Shown: piece by piece, positions 7,276 to 14,625 of the stretch
How positions within the stretch are numbered: the first letter of the stretch is position 1
How the letters are laid out: every line of letters begins with the position of its first letter
Source: Nocardioides sp. QY071
GTDB lineage: Bacteria; Actinomycetota; Actinomycetes; Propionibacteriales; Nocardioidaceae
Assembly (NCBI RefSeq): GCF_029961765.1
Contig: NZ_CP124681.1
Location: 3,906,001 to 3,970,000, forward strand
Direction of reading: 5' to 3'
Length of the DNA stretch: 64,000 bases
Notes under the pieces: model-generated
What the model was told of the DNA's origin: nothing
The model's database searches: none
The model's input: only the letters and a program-made list of their open reading frames with translations
Made by a program: the position numbers and the translations under genes

Positions 7276-8676
7276 TCAGTAGGTCGTGGCGACGCCGTGC
7301 TCGGCGTCCTGGCGAGGACGCCGTGCCCGACTGTCGCGTTCGCGCACACGTAGACCACTGGCACTCGCCGCCGCCTTGAAGGCGCGGTGGGCGCCGGCAT
7401 CGTCGCCGAGTGCGTCGTAGAGCTCGGCGAGCTCGCACCAGGCCTGGGCGACCCACCTGTCCACCTCGGTCTGGGCGGCGAGCAGGTCGCGAGCCTCGCC
7501 ACAGACGGTGAGCGCCTCGTCCTCGCGGCCGAGCTCGACGAGCGCCTCCGCGTGGGCCAGGGCGGCCTCGGCGGCACCCAGGGAGACCTGTCCGGGATTG
7601 GCCGCGCGGGCGGTGATGGCCACGTCGAGCGCTTTCTCGGGCTGGCCGTCGAGGACCAGCGCGTGGGCCAGCACCACCTCGGCCCACGCGATCTCTGCCA
7701 TCGATGCGCTGGTGCTGCGCAGCTCCTCGTGGGCCCGCTCGAGCTGGACGAGCGCGCCCGAAGGGTCCGGCACGTCGAGCTCGAGCCGCAACCGGCCGAG
7801 CTCGACCCGCAACCGGGCGAGGTTGCGCGTGTCCTGGCCCTCACCCAGCAGCGCGAGCGCGCGGGTCGCGAGGGTGAGGGCGGGCTGGGTCTGACCGCGC
7901 TCGGAGTAGGCGATGCTCGCGTTCCAGTACGCGGCGCTGCGCGCGGCGGGCGACGCCATCTCCTCGGCCAGCTCGATCGCCTCGGCGCAGATCCGGGTGG
8001 CCCGGTTCAGGTCGCCGCGCCCCATGTAGGACATCGCCACCGTCATGGCGAGCTGCACTGCCTCGTCGGTGCGCTCGAGGCCGCTGGCCACGATGTCGGG
8101 CCGGATCCGGTCGCCGACCTCGATGGCCAGCGCCAGGTCACCCGCTTCGCGGTAGCAGCGGCTCAGCGCGATGCCGCACTTGATCGCCTCGATCCCGTCG
8201 ACATCGGCGAGCAGCGCCTCGTACTCGCGGATCGCGTCGTCGAGCTGACCCATCGCCTCCAGCGAGCGAGCCACGACGAAGCGGCCGCGGGACTTCAGCT
8301 CGTCGAGCGAGACCCCCTCGGCGCGGGCGAGCGCAGCGCGGGCCTGGTGCTCGGCGTCGACCGCCTCACCGTTCTCGAGGGCGAGCTCGGCATAGCTCAG
8401 GCCGAGCCGGATCTCGTCGACCTCCTCCTCGGAGGCGCCGGCCAGCAGCTCGCCGACCTCCATGCCGAGCCGCTCGCTGACCACGCTCAGCGCGGCGAGG
8501 GTCGGGCGGCGGTTGCCGGACTCGATGCGGGACACGTAGCCGACCGAGTAGGCCTCCCCGGCCAGGTCCGCCTGGCTCAGTCCCTGGGCCACCCGGGCTG
8601 CGCGCACGCGCGAGCCGAGCACGGCCGGATCGACCGTCCCCAGCATGTGCGCCCAACGCGCGTCGATGTGACTCAT
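7276..8676 (-). CDS. HTH-TPR transcriptional regulator
   Basis: A 466-residue regulator. The N-terminal XRE helix-turn-helix spans about residues 18-75 (GSRVRAARVAQGLSQADLAG, then YVSRIESGNRRPTLAAL). The rest, about residues 85-450, is a series of TPR helix pairs (DDAIREYEALLADVDG, RATRICAEAIELAEEM, PALTLATRALALLGEG), the architecture used by RRNPP receptors and other ligand-gated XRE regulators to bind peptides. ATG at 8676 follows AGGA with about 10 bp spacing; an internal ATG at 8646 is an alternative. A TTGACA -35-like box lies at 8712-8717 on this strand. It is convergent with the small exported peptide, 7 bp apart. Peptide binding is inferred from architecture and neighbourhood only. 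Confidence 0.88.
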   Translation of the reverse strand: MSHIDARWAHMLGTVDPAVLGSRVRAARVAQGLSQADLAGEAYSVGYVSRIESGNRRPTLAALSVVSERLGMEVGELLAGASEEEVDEIRLGLSYAELALENGEAVDAEHQARAALARAEGVSLDELKSRGRFVVARSLEAMGQLDDAIREYEALLADVDGIEAIKCGIALSRCYREAGDLALAIEVGDRIRPDIVASGLERTDEAVQLAMTVAMSYMGRGDLNRATRICAEAIELAEEMASPAARSAAYWNASIAYSERGQTQPALTLATRALALLGEGQDTRNLARLRVELGRLRLELDVPDPSGALVQLERAHEELRSTSASMAEIAWAEVVLAHALVLDGQPEKALDVAITARAANPGQVSLGAAEAALAHAEALVELGREDEALTVCGEARDLLAAQTEVDRWVAQAWCELAELYDALGDDAGAHRAFKAAASASGLRVRERDSRARRPRQDAEHGVATTY

Positions 8677-9128
8677 CAAGAGGAATCCTAGGCAAACGTT
8701 CCTACGACCACTGTCAAACGCCGAGGTCCGTCCGACGTCACGCCGCCGGACGTGACCCGAGGCGACGGGTGTCGGCGAGCACGTCCGACCGGGCCGGCCG
8801 GCGGAGGTCGCGCACGGCCCGCGGCGACGTACGACGACGCCCGCGGCGCAGCCCGGCGACCCGTCCACAGCGGCCTCCAGGAGCCCTGAAGGGGGCCTGT
8901 CCAGGCGCGGAGAATGCCCCCGAGAGCGAAAGTAAAATTCGAGAATTCACCCGGCTTGTCACCCGAGAACCGGGTGGAAATCGCGCCCGGGAGGCCTTCG
9001 CCCGCAGAAAGATCGCATCGGCCCTGGTGCCCATGGTGTTCCTGGTGCAGGTGGGGCACCTGACATCCGAGAACAAGGCGCAACAACGGCGTCAGATCTG
9101 ATAAGCCGCCGCTCCGGGGCGTCCCGGA
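8677..9128. other. Intergenic region upstream of the HTH-TPR regulator
   Basis: About 450 bp between two minus-strand genes, with an AT-richer patch around 8925-8950 that stands out in this genome. A 112-codon minus-strand frame (8738-9076), beginning with residues including CPTCTRN, is open but has no recognisable domain and becomes Arg/Pro-rich; I do not call it. Hairpin-forming ACCCGG/CCGGGT arms occur near 8949-8975. It may hold a long leader or small RNA. Confidence 0.45.
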
Positions 9129-10067
9129 TCAGGACCGGGCGACCAGCGACCAGGCGATCCCGTCGAGGATGTCGGTCTCGGCGACGACCACGCCGCCGAC
9201 CGAGAGGCGGGCCAGCACGCGGGCGACGATGAGCGCGCCCGCGTCGATCACGTCGGCACGCCCGGGGTGCATCCAGCCCAGGTCGCGCCGCTCGGCGACG
9301 GTCATCGCGAGCAGCCGGTCGACCTGTGCCAGCACGTCGGGGACGGCGAGCACCCGGGCGTGGATCAGGTCGCGGTCGTAGGCGGCGAGGCCCAGCGTGC
9401 CGGCTGCGATCGTGGTGTTGGTGCCGGCGACGACGATCACGGTGCGGGCGGCGGCGGGGTCGACCGGGCACACGTCGAGGGCGGCGTCGATGTCGGCGAC
9501 GACCGCCGCGACCTCCTCGGGCGTGATCGGGTCGTGGCGCACGTGTCGCTCGTGGAGCCGGACCGAGCCGATGTCCATGGAGTGGGCGGCGCTCGGACCG
9601 GTTGCCGGGTCGCCGAGGATCAGCTCGGTCGAGCCGCCGCCGATGTCGACGACCAGTGCCGGGCTGCCGACCTCGACCGAGGACGCCGCGAGGCCGCGGA
9701 CCGCCCCGTCGAAGGCCAGCCGGGCCTCCTCCTCGCCCGAGAGCACCTCGGGGTCGATCCCCAGCCGGGCGTGCACCCCGGCGGTGAACTCGGCGGCGTT
9801 CGACGCGTCACGGGTCGCGGAGGTGGCGCAGAACCGGATCCGCCCAGGCGCGACACCGGCCCCACGGATGATCCCGGCGATCTCGTCGATGGCCACCCAG
9901 GCCCGCTCCAGCGCCTCCGGCGCGAGCCGGCCGGTCGCATCGACGCCCTGGCCGAGCCTGATCATCCGGCTCTCGCGGCGCACGCCCTCCGGGTCGGCGA
10001 GCAGGTCGCCGAGGAGCAGCTTGATGGTGTTGGTGCCGCAGTCGATCGCGGCGACCGGCTCACTCAT
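9129..10067 (-). CDS. ppx: Ppx/GppA exopolyphosphatase family phosphatase
   Basis: A 312-residue member of the actin-like ASKHA phosphatase family that removes terminal phosphate from polyphosphate or pppGpp. The phosphate-1 loop is AAIDCGTNTIKLLLGD near the N-terminus; SGEEEARLAFDGAVRG and VVDIGGGSTELILGD form the second phosphate-binding and catalytic region. It has the short two-domain length common in actinobacteria (Rv0496/Rv1026 type) and lacks the C-terminal HD domain. Its start overlaps the DUF501 gene by 8 bp, in the conserved actinobacterial order eno, ftsB/divIC, DUF501, ppx. Polyphosphate versus pppGpp preference is not visible. Confidence 0.9.
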   Translation of the reverse strand: MSEPVAAIDCGTNTIKLLLGDLLADPEGVRRESRMIRLGQGVDATGRLAPEALERAWVAIDEIAGIIRGAGVAPGRIRFCATSATRDASNAAEFTAGVHARLGIDPEVLSGEEEARLAFDGAVRGLAASSVEVGSPALVVDIGGGSTELILGDPATGPSAAHSMDIGSVRLHERHVRHDPITPEEVAAVVADIDAALDVCPVDPAAARTVIVVAGTNTTIAAGTLGLAAYDRDLIHARVLAVPDVLAQVDRLLAMTVAERRDLGWMHPGRADVIDAGALIVARVLARLSVGGVVVAETDILDGIAWSLVARS

Positions 10068-10590
10068 CCGGGTCGTCGGCTCCCGGGGCCACGCACGGCC
10101 CCTTGGCCCACCACTCGCCGAGGATCTCCAGCACCTCGTCGCCGAGCGGGTTGACGCCCGGCCCGGCCGCGAGCGCGTGGCCGGCGAGGACGTGCAGGCA
10201 CTTGACCCGGTCGGGCATCCCGCCGGCGGAGATGCCCTCGATCTCGGGGACGTCGAAGCCGCCCGCCGTACCGATGGCGGCGCGGTCGGCGAGGTAGGCC
10301 TCGTGGGCGGCGCGGTAGGCGGCGGCGAGCTCGGGGTCGGTGCCGAGCCGGTCCTGCATCTCCCGCATCAGGCCGGACGCCTCGAGCGTGCCGATCCTCG
10401 AGTTCACCCGCGGGCAGGTGAGGTAGTAGGTCGTGGGGAACGGCGTCCCGTTGGGGAGCCGCGGCTCGGTGGCGACCACGTCGGGGTTGCCGCACGGGCA
10501 GCGGTGCCCGATCGCGTGGACGCCGCGCGGGGGCCTCCCGAGCTGGGCCGCGATGACCGCCTCGTCCGCGCTGGTCATGGCGTCGCTCAC
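10060..10590 (-). CDS. DUF501 family protein
   Basis: A 176-residue soluble protein of the actinobacterial DUF501 family. The N-terminal half has the family pattern VIAAQLGRPPRGVHAIGHRCPCGNPDVV with a CPCG motif likely to bind metal, then GTPFPTTYYLTCPRVNSRIGTLEASG. The C-terminal half contains GGMPDRVKCLHVLAGHALA. Function is unknown; it is nearly always found between ftsB/divIC and ppx. The ATG at 10590 overlaps the FtsB-like stop in ATGA, with a second ATG four codons later. Conserved Cys/His suggests a zinc site. Confidence 0.88.
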   Translation of the reverse strand: MSDAMTSADEAVIAAQLGRPPRGVHAIGHRCPCGNPDVVATEPRLPNGTPFPTTYYLTCPRVNSRIGTLEASGLMREMQDRLGTDPELAAAYRAAHEAYLADRAAIGTAGGFDVPEIEGISAGGMPDRVKCLHVLAGHALAAGPGVNPLGDEVLEILGEWWAKGPCVAPGADDPDE

Positions 10591-11186
10591 TGCTCGAGGT
10601 CCTCCTTGGGAGCCTTGATCTCGTCCTTCGGGTCACGCACCTTGGTGGGCGGGTTGCCGGCGATCTTCATCGAGTCCCACACGTCGTCGTACCAGACCCT
10701 CTTGTCGGGGTCGGCGACCTTGGTCGGGTCACCGAGCGCGGCCGAGGCGTCGAGCGGGTCGCCATTGGCGTCGACCACGACGAACGGGGTCTCGCCCTTG
10801 GCGACGTAGCCGAACCGGGCACGCGCCTGCTGGGCGACGTACGCCGGGTCCTCCCAGCGCTTCTTCTCGTCGCGCAGGTCGTCGATCTTCGCCTCGCGCT
10901 GGGAGATCTGCGCCTCGAGTGCGTTGATGTTGCCGCGCTGCTGCAGGTAGGCCCGCAGCGAGGACGCGTAGGAGACGGCCAGGACCGCGAGGACCAGGAC
11001 CAGGATCGCGGCGCGGCTGGTCAGCCGCGCCTTCTGCTGGTGCTCCCTGCGGGCCCGGACCAGGGCCGCCTCGCGCTCGCGGGCGGCCTTCTTGCGCTCA
11101 GCCTTGAGCCGCTCGGCGTACCGCGGCCCGGACCGCCCCGAGACGGGGCGGCCGGGCTTGCGGGACGTACGGCGGTCGTCGGCCAC
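10587..11186 (-). CDS. FtsB/DivIC-type septum formation initiator
   Basis: A 199-residue bitopic division protein. Residues about 1-55 are a basic cytoplasmic tail, one membrane segment follows (RAAILVLVLAVLAVSYASSL), then a periplasmic coiled coil (NINALEAQISQREAKIDDLRDEKKRWEDPAYVAQQARARFGYV), the DivIC/FtsB signature that pairs with FtsL and FtsQ in the divisome. The C-terminal tail is charged. The GTG at 11186 is chosen because AGGAGAG lies 6-7 bp upstream and the frame beyond it is antisense noise over eno. It is 16 bp after eno, as in other actinobacteria. Confidence 0.88.
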   Translation of the reverse strand: MADDRRTSRKPGRPVSGRSGPRYAERLKAERKKAAREREAALVRARREHQQKARLTSRAAILVLVLAVLAVSYASSLRAYLQQRGNINALEAQISQREAKIDDLRDEKKRWEDPAYVAQQARARFGYVAKGETPFVVVDANGDPLDASAALGDPTKVADPDKRVWYDDVWDSMKIAGNPPTKVRDPKDEIKAPKEDLEQ

Positions 11187-11202
11187 GGCGCTCTCCTGGT
11201 AC

Positions 11203-12480
11203 TCAGCCCTGGTAGCGCGGGAAGGCCGCGGCGCCGGCGTACCGTGCGGCGTCGCCGAGCTCGTCCTCGATGCGCAGGAGCTGGTTGTACTTCGCGACCC
11301 GCTCGGACCGGGCCGGGGCGCCGGTCTTGATCTGGCCACAGTTGGTCGCGACCGCGAGGTCGGCGATCGTGGTGTCCTCGGTCTCACCCGAGCGGTGGCT
11401 CATCATGTTGCGGTAGCCGCTGCGGTGGGCCAGCTCGACGGCGTCGAGGGTCTCGGTGAGCGAGCCGATCTGGTTGACCTTGACCAGCATCGCGTTGGCC
11501 TGGCCGCCTGCGATGCCGCGCTGCAGGCGCTCGACGTTGGTGACGAAGAGGTCGTCGCCGACCAGCTGGGTCTTGGCGCCGAGCTCGTCGGTGATCGCCT
11601 TCCAGCCGTCCCAGTCGTCCTCGTTGAGCGGGTCCTCGATGCTGACGATCGGGTAGTTCGCGACCAGGTCGGCGTAGTAGGCGATCATCTCGGCGGCGGA
11701 CTTCTTGGCACCCTCGAAGGTGTAGCCACCATCCTCGTAGAACTCGCTCGCCGCGACGTCGAGCGCCAGCACGACGTCCTTGCCGAGCTCGTAGCCGGCC
11801 TTGGTGACCGCCTCGGCGATCAGGTCGAGCGCGGCGCGGTTGGACTCGAGGTCGGGCGCGAAGCCGCCCTCGTCGCCGACGCCGGTGGCGAGGCCCTTGT
11901 CCTTGAGCACCGACTTGAGCGCGTGATAGACCTCCGCGCCGACGCGCAGCGCCTCGCGGAAGGTGGGCGCGCCGATCGGCGCGATCATGAACTCCTGGAT
12001 GTCGACGTTGGTGTCCGCGTGGGCACCGCCGTTGAGGATGTTCATCATCGGGACCGGCAGCAGGTGGGCGTTGGGGCCACCGACGTAGCGGTAGAGCGGC
12101 AGGTCGGCCGAGTCGGCCGCGGCGCGGGCGACGGCCAGCGAGACGCCGAGGATCGCGTTGGCACCGACCTGGGCCTTGTTGGGGGTGCCGTCGGCCTCGA
12201 GCAGGGTCTGGTCGATCAGCCGCTGGTCGGCAGCGTCGAGACCCTCGATGGCCGGGCCCAGCGCCTGGATCACGGCGTCGACGGCCTTCTGGACGCCCTT
12301 GCCGACGTAGCGGTCGCCGCCGTCACGCAGCTCGACCGCCTCGAAGGCACCGGTGGACGCGCCGCTGGGCACGGCTGCCCGGGCGAAGGAACCGTCGTCG
12401 AGGAGGACCTCGACCTCGACGGTGGGGTTGCCGCGGGAGTCGAGGATCTCGCGGGCTCCGACGGCTTCGATCGCTGCCAC
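11203..12480 (-). CDS. eno: Enolase
   Basis: A 425-residue phosphopyruvate hydratase that converts 2-phosphoglycerate to phosphoenolpyruvate in glycolysis; often also an RNA degradosome partner. Clear family features: GASTGAFEAVELRDGG loop, MNILNGGAHADTNVDIQEFM, DEGGFAPDLESN, the metal ligands in LALDVAASEFY, SIEDPLNEDDW and LVGDDLFVTN, and the signature MLVKVNQIGSLTET followed by SHRSGETEDTTIADLAVA. Full length and intact. It leads the eno-ftsB/divIC-DUF501-ppx group; about 120 bp upstream without a gene should hold the promoter. Confidence 0.97.
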   Translation of the reverse strand: MAAIEAVGAREILDSRGNPTVEVEVLLDDGSFARAAVPSGASTGAFEAVELRDGGDRYVGKGVQKAVDAVIQALGPAIEGLDAADQRLIDQTLLEADGTPNKAQVGANAILGVSLAVARAAADSADLPLYRYVGGPNAHLLPVPMMNILNGGAHADTNVDIQEFMIAPIGAPTFREALRVGAEVYHALKSVLKDKGLATGVGDEGGFAPDLESNRAALDLIAEAVTKAGYELGKDVVLALDVAASEFYEDGGYTFEGAKKSAAEMIAYYADLVANYPIVSIEDPLNEDDWDGWKAITDELGAKTQLVGDDLFVTNVERLQRGIAGGQANAMLVKVNQIGSLTETLDAVELAHRSGYRNMMSHRSGETEDTTIADLAVATNCGQIKTGAPARSERVAKYNQLLRIEDELGDAARYAGAAAFPRYQG

Positions 12481-12601
12481 GTGTACTGCTCCTGGAGTCG
12501 GGGACGGGCTGTCGTCTCAGTCAGCCCACGTCAGCCTAGACCGCGCCGGGTGCGGTTCCCGGCAGCACCCACCGGGCGTGGGACGGCGGGTAGGAGATGC
12601 T

Positions 12602-13003
12602 GTGACCGTGGCCGCACCCGATCACCCCGAGGCGATCCCTCGGACCCGTCGCCGCCCCCACCGCGTGTACGGCGTCGGGCAGGACCCCGAGCCCCGCGAC
12701 TCCCTGGCCAACGAGCGCACCTTCCTGGCCTGGGTGCGTACGTCGCTGGCGCTCGTGGCGGGGGCGGTCGCCGTCAGCTCACCGGCCCTGGAGTTCTCGC
12801 TGACCGCCCGCCTGCTGCTCTCGCTCGGCCTGGTGCTCGTCGCCGGCGTGGCCCTCGGCGTCGGCTGGCACCGCTGGACCCGCACCGAGATCGCGATGCG
12901 GACCGGCGGCCCGCCGCCGGGGTTCACCGGCGGCATGGTCGTGCTCGGCGCGGTCGGCCTGCTGATGGCCGGTGCGTTGGCGAGCGCGCTCGTCCATCAC
13001 TGA
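12602..13003 (+). CDS. DUF202 (YidH-type) membrane protein
   Basis: A 133-residue small integral membrane protein. The DUF202 signature RDSLANERTFLAWVRTSLALVAGAVAV is at residues about 33-60, followed by two more hydrophobic segments (LLLSLGLVLVAGVALGVGW and GGMVVLGAVGLLMAGALASALV), giving three membrane passes. The GTG at 12602 has TAGGAG 5 bp upstream; a second GTG two codons on is possible. It is convergent with the TetR gene, overlapping by 7 bp. Bacterial members such as YidH have no settled function. Confidence 0.85.
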   Translation: MTVAAPDHPEAIPRTRRRPHRVYGVGQDPEPRDSLANERTFLAWVRTSLALVAGAVAVSSPALEFSLTARLLLSLGLVLVAGVALGVGWHRWTRTEIAMRTGGPPPGFTGGMVVLGAVGLLMAGALASALVHH

Positions 13004-13596
13004 CCGAACACGGCCCCGAACAGCCGCTCGCAGCGGGCCCGCATGTCGTCGGGCGCCAACCCCGGGTGGTCGCACCACCAGGTCACGAGGGAGCCGAAGA
13101 CGCTGCTCCACACCGCGGTCATCGCGTCGAGGTCCAGGGCGTCGTCGTCGCCGGACAGCGCGAGCAGCTCGCCGACGCCCTCGCGCGCCAGCTCCTCGAT
13201 CCGGTGGCGGTAGGCGCCCATCAGCTCGCCGGGCGCGCCGGCCGGCGGCGCAGTCGGGTCGTTGGCGACCCGCCACACCCAGGTGCGGCCGTCGAGGACG
13301 CGGAAGACGCCGTCGAGCGTCGCGACGGCGCGGGCCAGGCCGACCAGACCGAGCGCGGCGGACCGCTCGATCTCCGCGATCAGCAGGCCGGAGGCCTCGC
13401 CGAGGCAGCGTTCGAAGAGGCCCTCCTTGGAGCCGAAGTAGTTGTAGATCAGCGGCTTGGAGATGCCCGCCACACGCGCGACGTCGGCCATCGAGGTGGC
13501 GGCGAACCCGTGCTCGCCGAAGACCCGGCCGGCGACCTCGAGGATCTGCTGCTCGCGGTCGGCGCGGGCGACGCCCTTGGTGCCGCTGCGAGTCAT
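12997..13596 (-). CDS. TetR-family repressor
   Basis: A 199-residue one-component repressor. The N-terminal HTH spans about residues 12-58 (REQQILEVAGRVFGEHGFAATSMADVARVAGISKPLIYNYFGSKEGLFE), the standard TetR DNA-binding domain; the rest is the helical ligand-binding domain, with WVWRVANDPTAPPAG and VWSSVFGSLVTWWCDHP. ATG at 13596 has AGGGTG upstream; a GTG three codons earlier has no spacing for an RBS. It is divergent from the sterol desaturase gene across a 68-bp gap filled by a 41-bp dyad, so it most likely represses itself and that neighbour. Ligand unknown, perhaps a lipid. Confidence 0.9.
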   Translation of the reverse strand: MTRSGTKGVARADREQQILEVAGRVFGEHGFAATSMADVARVAGISKPLIYNYFGSKEGLFERCLGEASGLLIAEIERSAALGLVGLARAVATLDGVFRVLDGRTWVWRVANDPTAPPAGAPGELMGAYRHRIEELAREGVGELLALSGDDDALDLDAMTAVWSSVFGSLVTWWCDHPGLAPDDMRARCERLFGAVFGQ

Positions 13597-13613
13597 GCGG
13601 ATCACCCTAGCAA

Positions 13614-13654
13614 TCGAATTGACCTCGTAGTAACTTACCCGAGAGTCAATTCGA
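13614..13654. promoter_or_regulatory. Composite dyad operator between TetR and sterol desaturase genes
   Basis: Outer arms TCGAATTGAC (13614-13623) and GTCAATTCGA (13645-13654) are a perfect 10-bp inverted repeat. CTCG/CGAG pairs inside them with a one-base offset, and the centre is the palindrome GTAACTTAC (13630-13638), sharing the same dyad axis at 13634. It fills the divergent gap and abuts the desaturase RBS (AAGGAG). This is the expected binding site of the adjacent TetR protein, perhaps for two dimers. Confidence 0.8.
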
Positions 13655-13664
13655 AGGAGCCGCC

Positions 13665-14567
13665 ATGCACGACCTGCTCGACCCCATGAAGAACCCGGTC
13701 ACCTACGCCGTGCCGTTCTTCGTGCTCAGCATCATCGTCGAGCTGGCGGCGCTGAAGTGGCTCGACCACGACGACAACGTCACCGGCTACTCCCTCAAGG
13801 ACGCCCGCACCTCCATCTCGATGGGGATCGGCTCGATCTTCTTCCTGACCGTGTTCAAGGTCGGCACCTTCGTCGTCTACTCCGCCATCTCGACCCACCT
13901 GGCGCCGTTCCACCTGCCCACCGACACCTGGTGGTACTGGGTGCTGCTCATCGTCGGCCTCGACCTCGCCTACTACGGCAACCACCGGTTCGTGCACCGC
14001 GTCAACATCGGCTGGGCGGCCCACCAGGCCCATCACTCGAGCGAGTACATGAACTTCGCGACCGCGCTGCGACAGAAGTGGAACCCCTGGTTCGAGTTCT
14101 TCTTCTGGCTGCCGCTGCCCTTCCTCGGCTTCGCGCCGTGGACGCTCTACGTCGCCTTCTCGGTCAACCTCGTCTACCAGTTCTTCGTGCACACCGAGAC
14201 CATCGACCAACTCCCCCGCCCGATCGAGCTGGTCCTCAACACCCCCTCGCACCACCGCGTGCACCACGGCTCCGACCCGGAGTACCTCGACAAGAACTAC
14301 GCCGGCATCCTGATCGTCTGGGACCGGATGTTCGGCACCTTCCAGCCCGAGCTCCAGCGTCCGACGTACGGGCTGACGAAGCCGGTCGACACCTACGACC
14401 TGCTCACGCTCGAGTACGGCGACTACGCGGCCATCGCGCGCAACGTCCGCGCCGCACATGGCTGGCGGGAGCGGCTGGGCTACCTGTTCGGCCCGCCGGG
14501 CTGGACGCCCCCGAGCGTTCACCTGGGCGACCCTGTCGGGTCACGAACCCGTCGCCCGGAGGGATGA
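13665..14567 (+). CDS. Sterol desaturase / fatty acid hydroxylase superfamily protein
   Basis: A 300-residue membrane di-iron oxygenase. Four hydrophobic stretches (PFFVLSIIVELAAL, IGSIFFLTVFKVGTFVVYSA, WYWVLLIVGLDLAYY, LPLPFLGFAPWTLYVAFSV) surround the eight-histidine motif: HRFVH, HQAHH and SHHRVHH, plus further His such as VHTET. Relatives hydroxylate or desaturate lipids and sterols, or cleave glyceryl ethers, using O2. ATG at 13665 lies 6 bp after AAGGAG, which overlaps the operator edge, so repressor binding could block both transcription and initiation. The substrate cannot be told from sequence. Confidence 0.9.
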   Translation: MHDLLDPMKNPVTYAVPFFVLSIIVELAALKWLDHDDNVTGYSLKDARTSISMGIGSIFFLTVFKVGTFVVYSAISTHLAPFHLPTDTWWYWVLLIVGLDLAYYGNHRFVHRVNIGWAAHQAHHSSEYMNFATALRQKWNPWFEFFFWLPLPFLGFAPWTLYVAFSVNLVYQFFVHTETIDQLPRPIELVLNTPSHHRVHHGSDPEYLDKNYAGILIVWDRMFGTFQPELQRPTYGLTKPVDTYDLLTLEYGDYAAIARNVRAAHGWRERLGYLFGPPGWTPPSVHLGDPVGSRTRRPEG

Positions 14568-14625
14568 GGGTCCCGACGAACCCTCGTCAATCTCGGGACC
14601 GGACCCGGAAGGCCACTCGACCCCC

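Noticed and set aside
8738..9076. Minus-strand 112-codon frame beginning near CPTCTRN
   Set aside because: No recognisable family, no good RBS, and the second half is Arg/Pro-rich noise; mentioned only as part of the unexplained gap.
11092..13689. Very long plus-strand open frame opposite eno
   Set aside because: It is an antisense shadow of enolase in high-GC DNA: composition is Arg/Gly/Asp repeats with no domain, while the minus strand encodes intact enolase.
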